8,853 bases of DNA from CBDDRG01 sp051306415 (GTDB taxonomy: Bacteria; Pseudomonadota; Gammaproteobacteria; Pseudomonadales; Porticoccaceae), in assembly GCA_051306415.1 (NCBI GenBank), contig JBPPNE010000184.1, positions 1 to 8,853 on the forward strand, given 5' to 3'. A program made the translations under genes and the position numbers. Below are positions 1-6,259 of the stretch, piece by piece (position 1 is the stretch's first letter; each line of letters opens with the position of its first letter). Below the pieces are notes generated by a model. That model searched no databases, had not been told where the DNA came from, and saw only the letters and a program-made list of their open reading frames with translations.

Positions 1-674
1 TCGGCGAGCGCGCAGAGCTGGAACTTGCCGTCGCGATCGGTGAAGTAGGTGAACATGAAGAAGCTCAGCCAGTCCGGCGTCGGCTCGTTGAACGCGGCGA
101 GAATGCGTGGGTTGTCGGTCTGGCCGGAACGGCGTTGCAGCAAGGCATCGGCTTCTTCGCGGCCGTCGCGGCCGAAGTGGCGATGCAGCAGGTACACCAT
201 GGCCCATAGGTGGCGGCCCTCCTCGACGTTGATCTGAAACAGATTGCGCAGGTCGTAGAGCGAGGGTGCGGTCAGGCCGAGGTTGCGCTGCTGCTCAACG
301 GAGGCGGGCTCGGTATCGCCCTGGGTCACGATAATGCGGCGCAAATTGGCACGATGTTCGCCGGGCACTTCCTGCCATGCGGGCTCGCCCTTGTGTTCGC
401 CGAAGTGAATCTTGCGGTCCGGTATTGCCGGTGCCAGGAAGATGCCCCAGCGGTAATCCGGCATCTTCACGTAGTCGAAATGCGCCCAGCCCGCGTGCTC
501 GGCGGAGACGGCGGTGCGCAGATAGACTTCATGATCGCGTGACTCGGCGGGCCCCATGTCGCCCCACCAGCTGAGGAAGTTCGGCTGCCACTGCTCAAGC
601 GCGCGCTGCAACGCGCGGTCGCCAGCGAGATCGACGTTGTTGGGAATTTTCTGGTTGTAGTCGATGCTGGACAT
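1..674 (-). CDS. boxB: Benzoyl-CoA 2,3-epoxidase, oxygenase subunit BoxB (N-terminal part, cut by window edge)
   Basis: This is the oxygenase component of the BoxAB system. It inserts one oxygen atom into benzoyl-CoA to give 2,3-epoxybenzoyl-CoA, using electrons from the reductase BoxA; it is cytoplasmic. The first 224 codons are present, a little under half of the roughly 475 residues usual for BoxB, and the rest lies beyond the left edge. The translation starts MSSIDYNQKIPNNVDLAG and contains FLSWWGDMGP, WGIFLAPAIPDRKIHFGEHKGEPAWQ (residues 76-101) and the diiron motif INVEEGRH (148-155). E122, E152, H155 and D213 fit the known BoxB diiron ligands with an offset of two residues. The ATG at 674 has GGAG five bases upstream. 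boxC precedes it on the same strand with a 182-bp gap, 123 bp of which is a MITE, so the two are probably cotranscribed. boxA is not visible and may lie to the left. Confidence 0.95.
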   Translation of the reverse strand, partial: MSSIDYNQKIPNNVDLAGDRALQRALEQWQPNFLSWWGDMGPAESRDHEVYLRTAVSAEHAGWAHFDYVKMPDYRWGIFLAPAIPDRKIHFGEHKGEPAWQEVPGEHRANLRRIIVTQGDTEPASVEQQRNLGLTAPSLYDLRNLFQINVEEGRHLWAMVYLLHRHFGRDGREEADALLQRRSGQTDNPRILAAFNEPTPDWLSFFMFTYFTDRDGKFQLCALA

Positions 675-710
675 GAATGCTCCGAACTAAAAGTGTTTGT
701 CACGCTGAAA

Positions 711-833
711 TGATGCTTTAAAAGAGTCCTTCGACAAGCTCAGGACGAACGGTACGTTTTTCCCAATTCGTGGCGAGCCCTGAGCTTGTCGAAGGGTCGA
801 ACCATGAACGGGGTCTGGTCAATCAGCGCATCC
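711..833 (-). repeat. MITE copy A, degenerate, between boxC and boxB
   Basis: This is a non-coding 123-bp element. Its reverse complement aligns almost end to end with the copy at 6305-6429, sharing GGATGCGCTGA, ATGGTTCGACCCTTCG, CCGTTCGTCCTGAGC and GTCGAAGGACT. Its left end (TGATGCTTTAAAA) is decayed relative to the family terminus GGATGCTCTGAATAA, and no CTAG duplication flanks it (GAAA on the left, TTAA on the right), so it looks older than the other two. Inside, CCTTCGACAAGCTCAGG at 729-745 and its exact reverse complement at 779-795 form a 17-bp stem with a 33-base loop. Because boxC and boxB run through it on the minus strand, the stem would form in their shared mRNA. The family assignment is inferred from the three copies in this window. 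Confidence 0.85.
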
Positions 834-856
834 TTAACGATTTCAGGTTCCATCCA

Positions 857-2548
857 TCAGACTCGGCGAAAATCGAAGGCGGCCTTCTCGCCCTTGCCGT
901 AAACCTTCAGCGCGCCCTTTTCGCCCACGGCGTTGGGGCGCACAAAAATCCAGTTCTGCCAGGCTGTCAGGCGCCCGAAAATTCGCGTTTGCATGGTCTC
1001 GCCAGCACCAAAACGCAAATTCGCTTCCATGCCGGTGAGGGCGTCAGGCGATAGACTGGCGCGTTCCTCCAGCAGGATACGGATCTCGTCGCGCCAGTCG
1101 AGCTCATCCACTGCCGCGGTAATCAAACCGAGATCAGCGGCTTCATGCGCGTTTAACGGTTGGCCCAGGCGCAATTGTGCGGCATCGAGGGGCGCGCTTT
1201 CGGCGTAGAAGCGCGCGGCCAGACGCGGTTGGCCGTCCACCCGCGGATAGCCGCCAAAATTCAGCGACGACAGTGCGATGGTCGGCGCGGCAGAATCGTC
1301 CGGCAGATCCAGCATGTAGCTGCGATCGGCGGCGAGCGCCAGCTCGAACAGGGTGCCGGCAAAGCAGGAGTCCGCTTCGATCAACCCGATCAGCGAGCGC
1401 GAGCTGACTTCGAGACGGGCGAGCGTGCGCCGCAGCATGCCGATGACTTCGCGCACGAACCAATGTTCCCGATGCTGCGTCAGCGCCCCGTCGGCGGCCA
1501 GCACCAACCGGGCATCGCCGGCGGTTTTCAGCAGCCAGGTGCCGAGCTCAAGATGGTTGGTGCGCAGCATCAAAATGGCGTCGTCCAGCTCGCGCGCCAT
1601 CTGCAACGGCCACCAGGCGGCGCCCTCGGCCACAATAGTGTCGATGTCGGCGGCGACTGCCTTATCCGGTGCGTGCACGGTGATGGTGGCCTGCCGCGCA
1701 ACAGTGTCCATCTGCACGTCGACAAAGCGATAACGATAGCTGTTGGTGTCGTCGCTGCGCGCGAGAGGCGTCAGCGTTATTCCCCGAGCGTCCGGCGGGC
1801 GATCACTGTGTGTGGCAAGCTCCAAGGCGCGGGCGGTGACGTATTCGGCAAACTGCTGGGGCTTCACCACGGCATCTACCAGTCGCCAGTCCTTGGCACG
1901 CTGACCGCGCAAGCCCTCGCTGGTGGTGCAGAAGATATCGGCCAGATCACGGCGCACGCGGCGTTTGTCGGTGAGTCGAGTTAGCCCGCCAGTCCCCGGC
2001 AGTACACCGAGCAACGGTACTTCGGGCAGGCTGACGGCGGAGGAGCGGTCGTCGATCAGCACGATCTCGTCGCAGGCGAGTGCCAGTTCATAGCCGCCAC
2101 CCGCGGTAGTGCCATTGCAGGCGGCGAGAAACTTCAGGCCCGAGTAGGCGCTGGCGTCCTCGATGCCGTTGCGCGTCTCGTTGGTGAACTTGCAGAAATT
2201 CACTTTCCAAGCGTGATCCGACAGGCCGAGCATGAAGATGTTGGCGCCGGAGCAGAACACGCGCTCGCGCGCACTGGTGAGGATCACCGTGCGTACTTGC
2301 GGGTGCTCGAAGCGGATGCGTTGCAACGCGTCGTGCAACTCGATGTCCACACCGAGATCGTAGGAGTTGAGCTTGAGCTGATAGCCCGGTTGCAGGCCGG
2401 CGTTCTCCTGCACGTCCAGGGTGAGACGCGCGAGCGGCCCATCACAGGCCAGCCGCCAATGCCGATAGCGGGCGGGTTCGGTGCGGTAATCTACCAAGGG
2501 CGCGGTAGTGGCGGTGGCGGTCGATGCCGTCGCCGAGGCAGTGCTCAT
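857..2548 (-). CDS. boxC: Benzoyl-CoA-dihydrodiol lyase / 2,3-epoxybenzoyl-CoA dihydrolase BoxC
   Basis: BoxC is a crotonase-superfamily enzyme. It hydrolytically opens the ring of 2,3-epoxybenzoyl-CoA to 3,4-dehydroadipyl-CoA semialdehyde and releases formate, the step after BoxAB. The product has 563 residues, close to the roughly 555 usual for the family. The N-terminal crotonase fold is clear: VFCSGANIFMLG (97-108) and GTTAGGGYELALACDE (146-161) form the oxyanion-hole and CoA-binding region, followed by LPEVPLLGVLPGTGGLTRL (174-192). A second crotonase-like half contains EADSCFAGTLFELALAADR, and the protein ends KGEKAAFDFRRV. The frame stays open upstream to a GTG at 2671, but the ATG at 2548 has GAGGAG seven bases upstream and gives the expected N-terminus MSTASATAS, so it was chosen. 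The residues before YRTEPARYRHW are low-complexity Ala/Thr/Ser. The gene is divergent from bclA and heads the boxC-boxB transcription unit. Confidence 0.96.
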   Translation of the reverse strand: MSTASATASTATATTAPLVDYRTEPARYRHWRLACDGPLARLTLDVQENAGLQPGYQLKLNSYDLGVDIELHDALQRIRFEHPQVRTVILTSARERVFCSGANIFMLGLSDHAWKVNFCKFTNETRNGIEDASAYSGLKFLAACNGTTAGGGYELALACDEIVLIDDRSSAVSLPEVPLLGVLPGTGGLTRLTDKRRVRRDLADIFCTTSEGLRGQRAKDWRLVDAVVKPQQFAEYVTARALELATHSDRPPDARGITLTPLARSDDTNSYRYRFVDVQMDTVARQATITVHAPDKAVAADIDTIVAEGAAWWPLQMARELDDAILMLRTNHLELGTWLLKTAGDARLVLAADGALTQHREHWFVREVIGMLRRTLARLEVSSRSLIGLIEADSCFAGTLFELALAADRSYMLDLPDDSAAPTIALSSLNFGGYPRVDGQPRLAARFYAESAPLDAAQLRLGQPLNAHEAADLGLITAAVDELDWRDEIRILLEERASLSPDALTGMEANLRFGAGETMQTRIFGRLTAWQNWIFVRPNAVGEKGALKVYGKGEKAAFDFRRV

Positions 2549-2701
2549 CTGCGGTCTCCTCTGGTTGCGATGCCGTGCTTGAGTGGTCGGGGGTCGAGCA
2601 CCGGGTGCGGCCTGGCTCCGCTTGTCGATGGGTCTAAGCATCGGCGCATTATTCGCGGTAGCGGATTTCACCGGTTGAGGTGGTGGCGTTCACGCACTCG
2701 C

Positions 2702-2819
2702 CTAGGGATGCTCTGAATAATTCGATTCCGTTCATGGTTCGACGAGCTCACCACGAACGGAATCATAAAGTTACCGTTCGTCCTGAGCCAGTCGAAGGAC
2801 TTATTCAGAGCATCCCTAG
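2702..2819 (+). repeat. MITE copy B with perfect terminal repeats and CTAG duplication
   Basis: This is a 110-bp element (2706-2815) flanked by CTAG at 2702-2705 and 2816-2819. Its 15-bp termini, GGATGCTCTGAATAA at 2706-2720 and TTATTCAGAGCATCC at 2801-2815, are perfect inverted repeats. With the CTAG copies the match is 19 bp. An internal hairpin pairs GATTCCGTTC (2724-2733) with GAACGGAATC (2755-2764), and a REP-like segment CCGTTCGTCCTGAGCCAGTCGAAGGAC follows. Compared with copy C it lacks about 15 bp in the middle. It encodes nothing. CTAG duplications and GGA...GAATAA termini are typical of IS5-group elements, so an IS5-type transposase elsewhere in the genome probably mobilised it; that is inference. 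It lies in the divergent control region, about 157 bp from the boxC start and 168 bp from the bclA start. Confidence 0.9.
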
Positions 2820-2829
2820 TGTAGTTTAC

Positions 2830-2878
2830 TATCGGCGGACAAGCCCGGCCTGCTGCAGTTTGGCAATTGCCGCCGATA
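2830..2878. repeat. 9-bp perfect inverted repeat, possible operator
   Basis: TATCGGCGG at 2830-2838 and CCGCCGATA at 2870-2878 are exact reverse complements separated by 31 bases. They lie between MITE copy B and the bclA start, outside the MITE. The long spacer makes a single-dimer operator unlikely, but paired half-sites or a cruciform are possible. The function is unknown. Confidence 0.4.
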
Positions 2879-2896
2879 ATCCAGCGTGGGCCCGCA

Positions 2897-2952
2897 GCGC
2901 AACTAACTCTGCACAAACAACTCGGCGCAAACCGCTCGGTGTAAACACCCTA
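2897..2952 (+). repeat. Four imperfect 14-bp tandem repeats upstream of bclA
   Basis: Four adjacent 14-mers run head to tail: GCGCAACTAACTCT (2897), GCACAAACAACTCG (2911), GCGCAAACCGCTCG (2925) and GTGTAAACACCCTA (2939). Copies 1 and 2 agree at 10 of 14 positions, copies 2 and 3 at 11 of 14, and copies 3 and 4 at 7 of 14, mostly in the core GYRYAAAC. The array ends 31 bases before the bclA ATG. Regular repeats at this position suggest a regulator-binding array or promoter-proximal operator. The role is inferred; the repeat pattern is directly visible. Confidence 0.55.
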
Positions 2953-2983
2953 ACCTAAATAACAGGATTTGGAGACCGCTGAG

Positions 2984-4621
2984 ATGACTGATCGGAATCG
3001 AGATGCGCCGGGGCTCAGTTCGGTGGACCACAGCACCAGCCCACCCAGCATCGCGATCCCTTGGGCATACAACGCCGCCCACGATCTGCTCGAACGCAAC
3101 CTGCGCGCCGGCCGTGCGGACAAGCTCGCTTTTATCGACGATAGCGGGAGTATCACCTACGGCGAGCTCGCCCGGCGGGTCGATGCCTTTGCGCACGGTA
3201 TCACCGCACTGGGTCTGCGCATGGAGGATCGCGCCTTGTTGTGCCTGCACGACAGCATCGACTTCCCCATCGCGTTTCTGGGCTGCATCAAGGCCGGGAT
3301 CGTGCCCATCGCCGTCAACACACTGCTTACCGCGGCCGATTACGAGTTCATGCTGAGCGACAGCCGCGCCCGCGCGCTAGTGGTGTCGGCGCCGCTACTG
3401 GCGACGTTCACGCCGCTGCTGGCGCGCTTGCCGAACGTGCAGCAGGTTATCGTGTCGGGTGATGATGGTGATGATGGTGGTGGTGGTGATGATGGACATG
3501 CTCTCTTCAACGATGTCCTGAAGTCCTCGCACAGATTGTTCGCGCCGGCACCCACCACCCGTGGCGATGCCTGCTTCTGGCTGTATTCCTCCGGCTCCAC
3601 CGGCGCGCCCAAGGGCACCGTGCATGTGCACAGCAGCCTGATCCAGACCGCCGAGCTGTATGCCCGCCCGATCCTCGGGATCCAAGCAGACGACCTGGTG
3701 TTCTCCGCGGCGAAACTCTTTTTCGCCTACGGCCTGGGCAACGCGCTGACCTTTCCGATGGCGGTGGGTGCCACCGCGCTGTTGATGGCCGAGCGTCCGA
3801 CGCCGGAGACCGTGTTCGCGCGCCTGCGTCGACACCAGCCGAGTATCTTCTACGGTGTGCCGACGCTGTACGCCGGCCTGCTCGCGCATCCCGATCTCCC
3901 GCGCGCAGACGAGCTGCGTCTGCGCCGCTGCACCTCGGCGGGCGAAGCGCTGCCGGAAGCACTCGGCAAACGCTGGGCGGCACATTTCGGGGTAGACATT
4001 CTGGACGGCATCGGCAGCACCGAGATGCTGCACATCTTTCTCTCCAACCGCGCAGGCGACCTGCGTTACGGCACCACCGGCAAGGCGGTGCCGGGCTACC
4101 AACTGCGGATCGTCGACGAGTACGGCGCGCCGGTAGCGCCGGGTGAGCAGGGTGACCTGCAGATCAGCGGCCCGACCAGCGCCGCCGGTTACTGGAACAA
4201 CCGCGAAAAATCCCGCGCCACCTTCCACGGCCCTTGGGTTCACAGCGGCGATAAATACCGGCAGGACGCCGACGGCTATTACGTCTACGCCGGGCGCAGC
4301 GACGACATGCTCAAGGTGAGCGGTCTGTATGTCTCGCCGGTGGAAGTCGAAGCCGCGCTCAGCGTGCATCCGTCCGTGCTGGAGGCGGCGGTGGTTGGCC
4401 GTAAGGACGGCGATGGCCTGGTAAAGCCGATGGCCTACGTGGTGCTGAAACCGGGGGCGCGCGGCTCGCCGGAACTGGCAGATGCGCTCAGATCACACGT
4501 CAAAGCGCGGCTGGCGCCGTTCAAATATCCGCGCTGGATCGAGTTCATCGACGAGCTGCCGAAAACTGCGACTGGCAAGATTCAGCGTTTCCAACTGCGT
4601 GCGCGTCAAGGACAGGACTAG
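2984..4621 (+). CDS. bclA: Benzoate-CoA ligase
   Basis: This enzyme activates benzoate with ATP and CoA to benzoyl-CoA, the entry step of the box pathway. It is a cytoplasmic ANL adenylating enzyme. The product has 545 residues, slightly over the 520-530 usual for the family. The motifs are in the canonical order: P-loop YSSGSTGAPKG (201-211); SAGEALPEALGKRW; DGIGSTEMLHIFLSN (341-355), which is characteristic of benzoate-CoA ligases; SGDKYRQDADGYYVYAGRSD with D423; the hinge region DDMLKVSG (440-447); and the C-terminal KTATGKIQRF with catalytic K532. The ATG at 2984 was chosen because GGAG lies nine bases upstream; an in-frame TTG at 2969 would overlap that site. An unusual acidic Gly/Asp run occupies residues 159-171. 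The gene is divergent from boxC-boxB and convergent with the DUF1326 gene, leaving 75 bp with no clear terminator. Confidence 0.96.
   Translation: MTDRNRDAPGLSSVDHSTSPPSIAIPWAYNAAHDLLERNLRAGRADKLAFIDDSGSITYGELARRVDAFAHGITALGLRMEDRALLCLHDSIDFPIAFLGCIKAGIVPIAVNTLLTAADYEFMLSDSRARALVVSAPLLATFTPLLARLPNVQQVIVSGDDGDDGGGGDDGHALFNDVLKSSHRLFAPAPTTRGDACFWLYSSGSTGAPKGTVHVHSSLIQTAELYARPILGIQADDLVFSAAKLFFAYGLGNALTFPMAVGATALLMAERPTPETVFARLRRHQPSIFYGVPTLYAGLLAHPDLPRADELRLRRCTSAGEALPEALGKRWAAHFGVDILDGIGSTEMLHIFLSNRAGDLRYGTTGKAVPGYQLRIVDEYGAPVAPGEQGDLQISGPTSAAGYWNNREKSRATFHGPWVHSGDKYRQDADGYYVYAGRSDDMLKVSGLYVSPVEVEAALSVHPSVLEAAVVGRKDGDGLVKPMAYVVLKPGARGSPELADALRSHVKARLAPFKYPRWIEFIDELPKTATGKIQRFQLRARQGQD
3458..3496 (+). 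repeat. GGT/GAT simple trinucleotide repeat inside bclA
   Basis: Thirteen consecutive codons (GGT, GAT and one GGA) encode G-D-D-G-D-D-G-G-G-G-D-D-G at residues 159-171 of benzoate-CoA ligase. The run follows QQVIVS and precedes HALFNDVL, a region that is normally a short surface linker in the N-terminal domain. It is pure microsatellite sequence, unlike the GC-ending codons around it, and keeps the frame. It accounts for much of the extra length over typical homologues, which suggests slippage expansion at a tolerant site. Confidence 0.75.
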
Positions 4622-4696
4622 GGTCGTCGCATCGGTCAGGGACACGAAGTTCAGAAAATCGCTCGATGTTGTGCCAAACGACTTTTTCCCTCGAAT

Positions 4697-5332
4697 TCAG
4701 CCTTGGTTGCTCCAGTCGAAGTCGTAGAAAATCCAGTTGCTGTCGTCGAACTTCAGCTGGATACCCTCGGCGGCGACCTCGAAACTGCCTTGGCCGCAGT
4801 CGCCACGCTTCCAGATGAAGCCCTGGTTGAGGTCGATGGTGACATGGTGGTCATCACCAGTGACCGGGTTCTTCAGCGTCGTGCCTTGCGCGGTGCCGAC
4901 GCCGGGGATCGAGAATCCACTGTGCATGCCGTTCTCGGTGATGGTGACCGGTGCCCGCACCACGCCAGCCACCTGATAGGTGGTGCCCAGAATGGACCAG
5001 GGCAGGCCGCCCAACTGCCCGGTAAAAATTTGTGCCATCGCGCCCAGCTGGGCGTCGCTGACTTCCGGCGGCACCACGAAGACGGCGCGGCCGTTGCCGT
5101 CGTGGATCGGGCCGGGCCAGTCGATGATGGCGACGGCGTCAATGCCCGCCAGATCGACGTCGCCGCAGTAGCCGGTGGTGATCCGGGTTGCGACGGCAGC
5201 TTTGCAGCTACCGTCGGACGAGGTCGGAAAGCCGGAGAAGTTGCAGGTGCAGCCGGGCTGACAGTTGCAGAATTCCAGGCCTTTGCCCTTGAGTTGCCAT
5301 GCGATCGTGGTTGTCGGTGTGGTCGTGGTCAT
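4697..5332 (-). CDS. DUF1326 family Cys-rich protein
   Basis: This is a 211-residue protein of the DUF1326 family; the biochemical function is not known. After a Thr-rich start (MTTTTPTTTIAW) comes the family signature LEFCNCQPGCTCNFSGFPTS, with cysteines at 22, 24, 28 and 30 and a further one at 43 in DGSCKAAV. The spacing CxCx3CxC suggests metal or cofactor binding, which is inference. The conserved pattern ITTGYCGDVDLAGIDAVAI then PGPIHDGNGRAVFVV and IFTGQLGGLPW also fits the family. No signal peptide or membrane segment is visible, so it is probably cytoplasmic. The ATG at 5332 has GGAGG six bases upstream. The gene lies 35 bp downstream of the DUF2182 gene on the same strand, a pairing that I recall as recurrent in proteobacteria, so the two probably form an operon and work together. 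Confidence 0.9.
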   Translation of the reverse strand: MTTTTPTTTIAWQLKGKGLEFCNCQPGCTCNFSGFPTSSDGSCKAAVATRITTGYCGDVDLAGIDAVAIIDWPGPIHDGNGRAVFVVPPEVSDAQLGAMAQIFTGQLGGLPWSILGTTYQVAGVVRAPVTITENGMHSGFSIPGVGTAQGTTLKNPVTGDDHHVTIDLNQGFIWKRGDCGQGSFEVAAEGIQLKFDDSNWIFYDFDWSNQG

Positions 5333-5367
5333 GTCACCCTCCAGTCTGTTTTGTCAGTGAGTCAGTA

Positions 5368-6144
5368 TCAGCGGGTAAGTAATATCAACAGTCCTGGATA
5401 CAGGAGCAGCGCCACCCCGGCGAGCGCAAAAACAATGGCCCCGACGATGGCGACGCGCTCGCCCCCCGGAGCATTCTTTTCGAGAAAGATCAGCGCGGTC
5501 AGTACCAGCATCATCGGCAGGTTCATGGTGCCCACCGCGACCAGTACCGCCATTAGCGCCCAGCAACAGCCGAGACAGAACAGGCCGTGCATCGCGCCCA
5601 TGCGAAAGGCGCCCCACGGCCGCGTGGCGCCGCCACCGTACTGCATGAAGAACGACAGCGGCGACCGGCAGTGGCGCAGGCAGAGAGTCTTCAAGGGTGT
5701 CAGTTGCCACACAGCGGCGGCGAGGAGGACACCGCCGGCGAGGCGCCCGGCCCAAGGTTCGCCGCTGGCAATAGGTGCCTCAAGACGCACCCAGGCGGCA
5801 TAGGCGGGGAGGGCGGGCAAGGTCCACACCGTCAGATAGGCCGCGACAAAAAACGGTAGCGGGGCGACCCGGCCACTGGCGACGGCGAGGGAATACAGTC
5901 GAAGCACTGGCCAGATCGCGGGTAACATCATCGCCGCCATCATCACCAGCCAGGCCACCGCGAAACCACCCAACGACAGCATGTCGCTCATCGCCATGCC
6001 GGCCATACTCGCATCCATGTCCGTCATGTCGGCGGCCATTCGCACCGACCACCACCAGCTCAGGGCGGCAATCGCTAACAGCACCGCGGGCACTGCCCAG
6101 TGCAGACGTTGGTGGATGCTTCGCGCTGTTGAACTTGTTGTCAC
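5368..6144 (-). CDS. DUF2182 family predicted metal-binding integral membrane protein
   Basis: This is a polytopic inner-membrane protein of 258 residues, matching the family annotated as predicted metal-binding integral membrane proteins. No reaction is established. Hydrophobic segments lie near residues 16-33, 57-80, 94-118, 136-150, 184-206, 207-222 and 230-255. Conserved features are WLVMMAAMMLPA (65-76), WQLTPLKTLCLRHCRSP (146-162) and HGLFCLGCCWALM (186-198) followed by GTMNLPMM and EK (222-223). Between the first two segments lies a Met-rich stretch, residues 36-55, with seven methionines in 20 residues, mostly spaced two to four apart; such clusters are known Cu(I)/Ag(I) ligands in other proteins. 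The GTG at 6144 was chosen; an in-frame TTG at 6168 would add eight residues and neither start has a strong ribosome binding site. It is probably the first gene of an operon with DUF1326. Confidence 0.9.
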   Translation of the reverse strand: MTTSSTARSIHQRLHWAVPAVLLAIAALSWWWSVRMAADMTDMDASMAGMAMSDMLSLGGFAVAWLVMMAAMMLPAIWPVLRLYSLAVASGRVAPLPFFVAAYLTVWTLPALPAYAAWVRLEAPIASGEPWAGRLAGGVLLAAAVWQLTPLKTLCLRHCRSPLSFFMQYGGGATRPWGAFRMGAMHGLFCLGCCWALMAVLVAVGTMNLPMMLVLTALIFLEKNAPGGERVAIVGAIVFALAGVALLLYPGLLILLTR

Positions 6145-6231
6145 GGTTCCAAGCCCACACTGTATCAACCGGTGTTTGCGCCGATCATACGCCGCGAATC
6201 AGATGGCGGGGAAGGGGTAGTGGCGCGAGAG
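6145..6231. promoter_or_regulatory. Upstream region of the DUF2182-DUF1326 operon
   Basis: About 87 bases lie between the DUF2182 start and the end of the IS3 remnant, and should hold the promoter of the operon. On the minus strand a TATGAT hexamer (6184-6189) resembles a -10 box, but no acceptable -35 box sits at the right distance. This is a positional call only. Confidence 0.3.
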
Positions 6232-6259
6232 TTCCTACGCAAAAGTGAACACCCATTGG

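Larger units (their letters stand above)
2549..2983. promoter_or_regulatory. Divergent control region between boxC and bclA
   Basis: These 435 bases separate the boxC start (minus) from the bclA start (plus) and must hold the promoters for both units. The visible content is, in order: the boxC ribosome binding site GAGGAG just above 2555; unremarkable GC-rich sequence to about 2700; MITE copy B; the inverted repeat TATCGGCGG (2830-2838) / CCGCCGATA (2870-2878); a 14-bp imperfect tandem array (2897-2952); and the bclA ribosome binding site GGAG at 2971-2974. I could not place convincing -35/-10 hexamers. No boxR-type regulator gene is in the window. The control role follows from the gene layout and was not read from a recognised operator. 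Confidence 0.6.

Noticed and set aside
467..703. A 78-codon minus-strand open frame starting upstream of boxB
   Set aside because: It is out of frame with BoxB, whose translation from 674 matches the family throughout.
1160..1984. A 274-codon plus-strand open frame
   Set aside because: It lies wholly antisense to boxC, has no domain-like sequence and reflects GC-rich codon structure.
2549..2671. A 41-residue N-terminal extension of BoxC from a GTG
   Set aside because: The ATG at 2548 has a GAGGAG ribosome binding site at ideal spacing and gives the expected protein length.
3395..4369. A 324-codon minus-strand open frame
   Set aside because: It is antisense to the well-supported bclA gene and its translation has no recognisable motifs.
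4622..4696. A terminator between the convergent bclA and DUF1326 genes
   Set aside because: I found no stem followed by a T-run; only a short TTTTT at 4683-4687 is present, without a hairpin.
4703..5803. A 366-codon plus-strand open frame
   Set aside because: It runs antisense across both the DUF1326 and DUF2182 genes, which carry clear family signatures.
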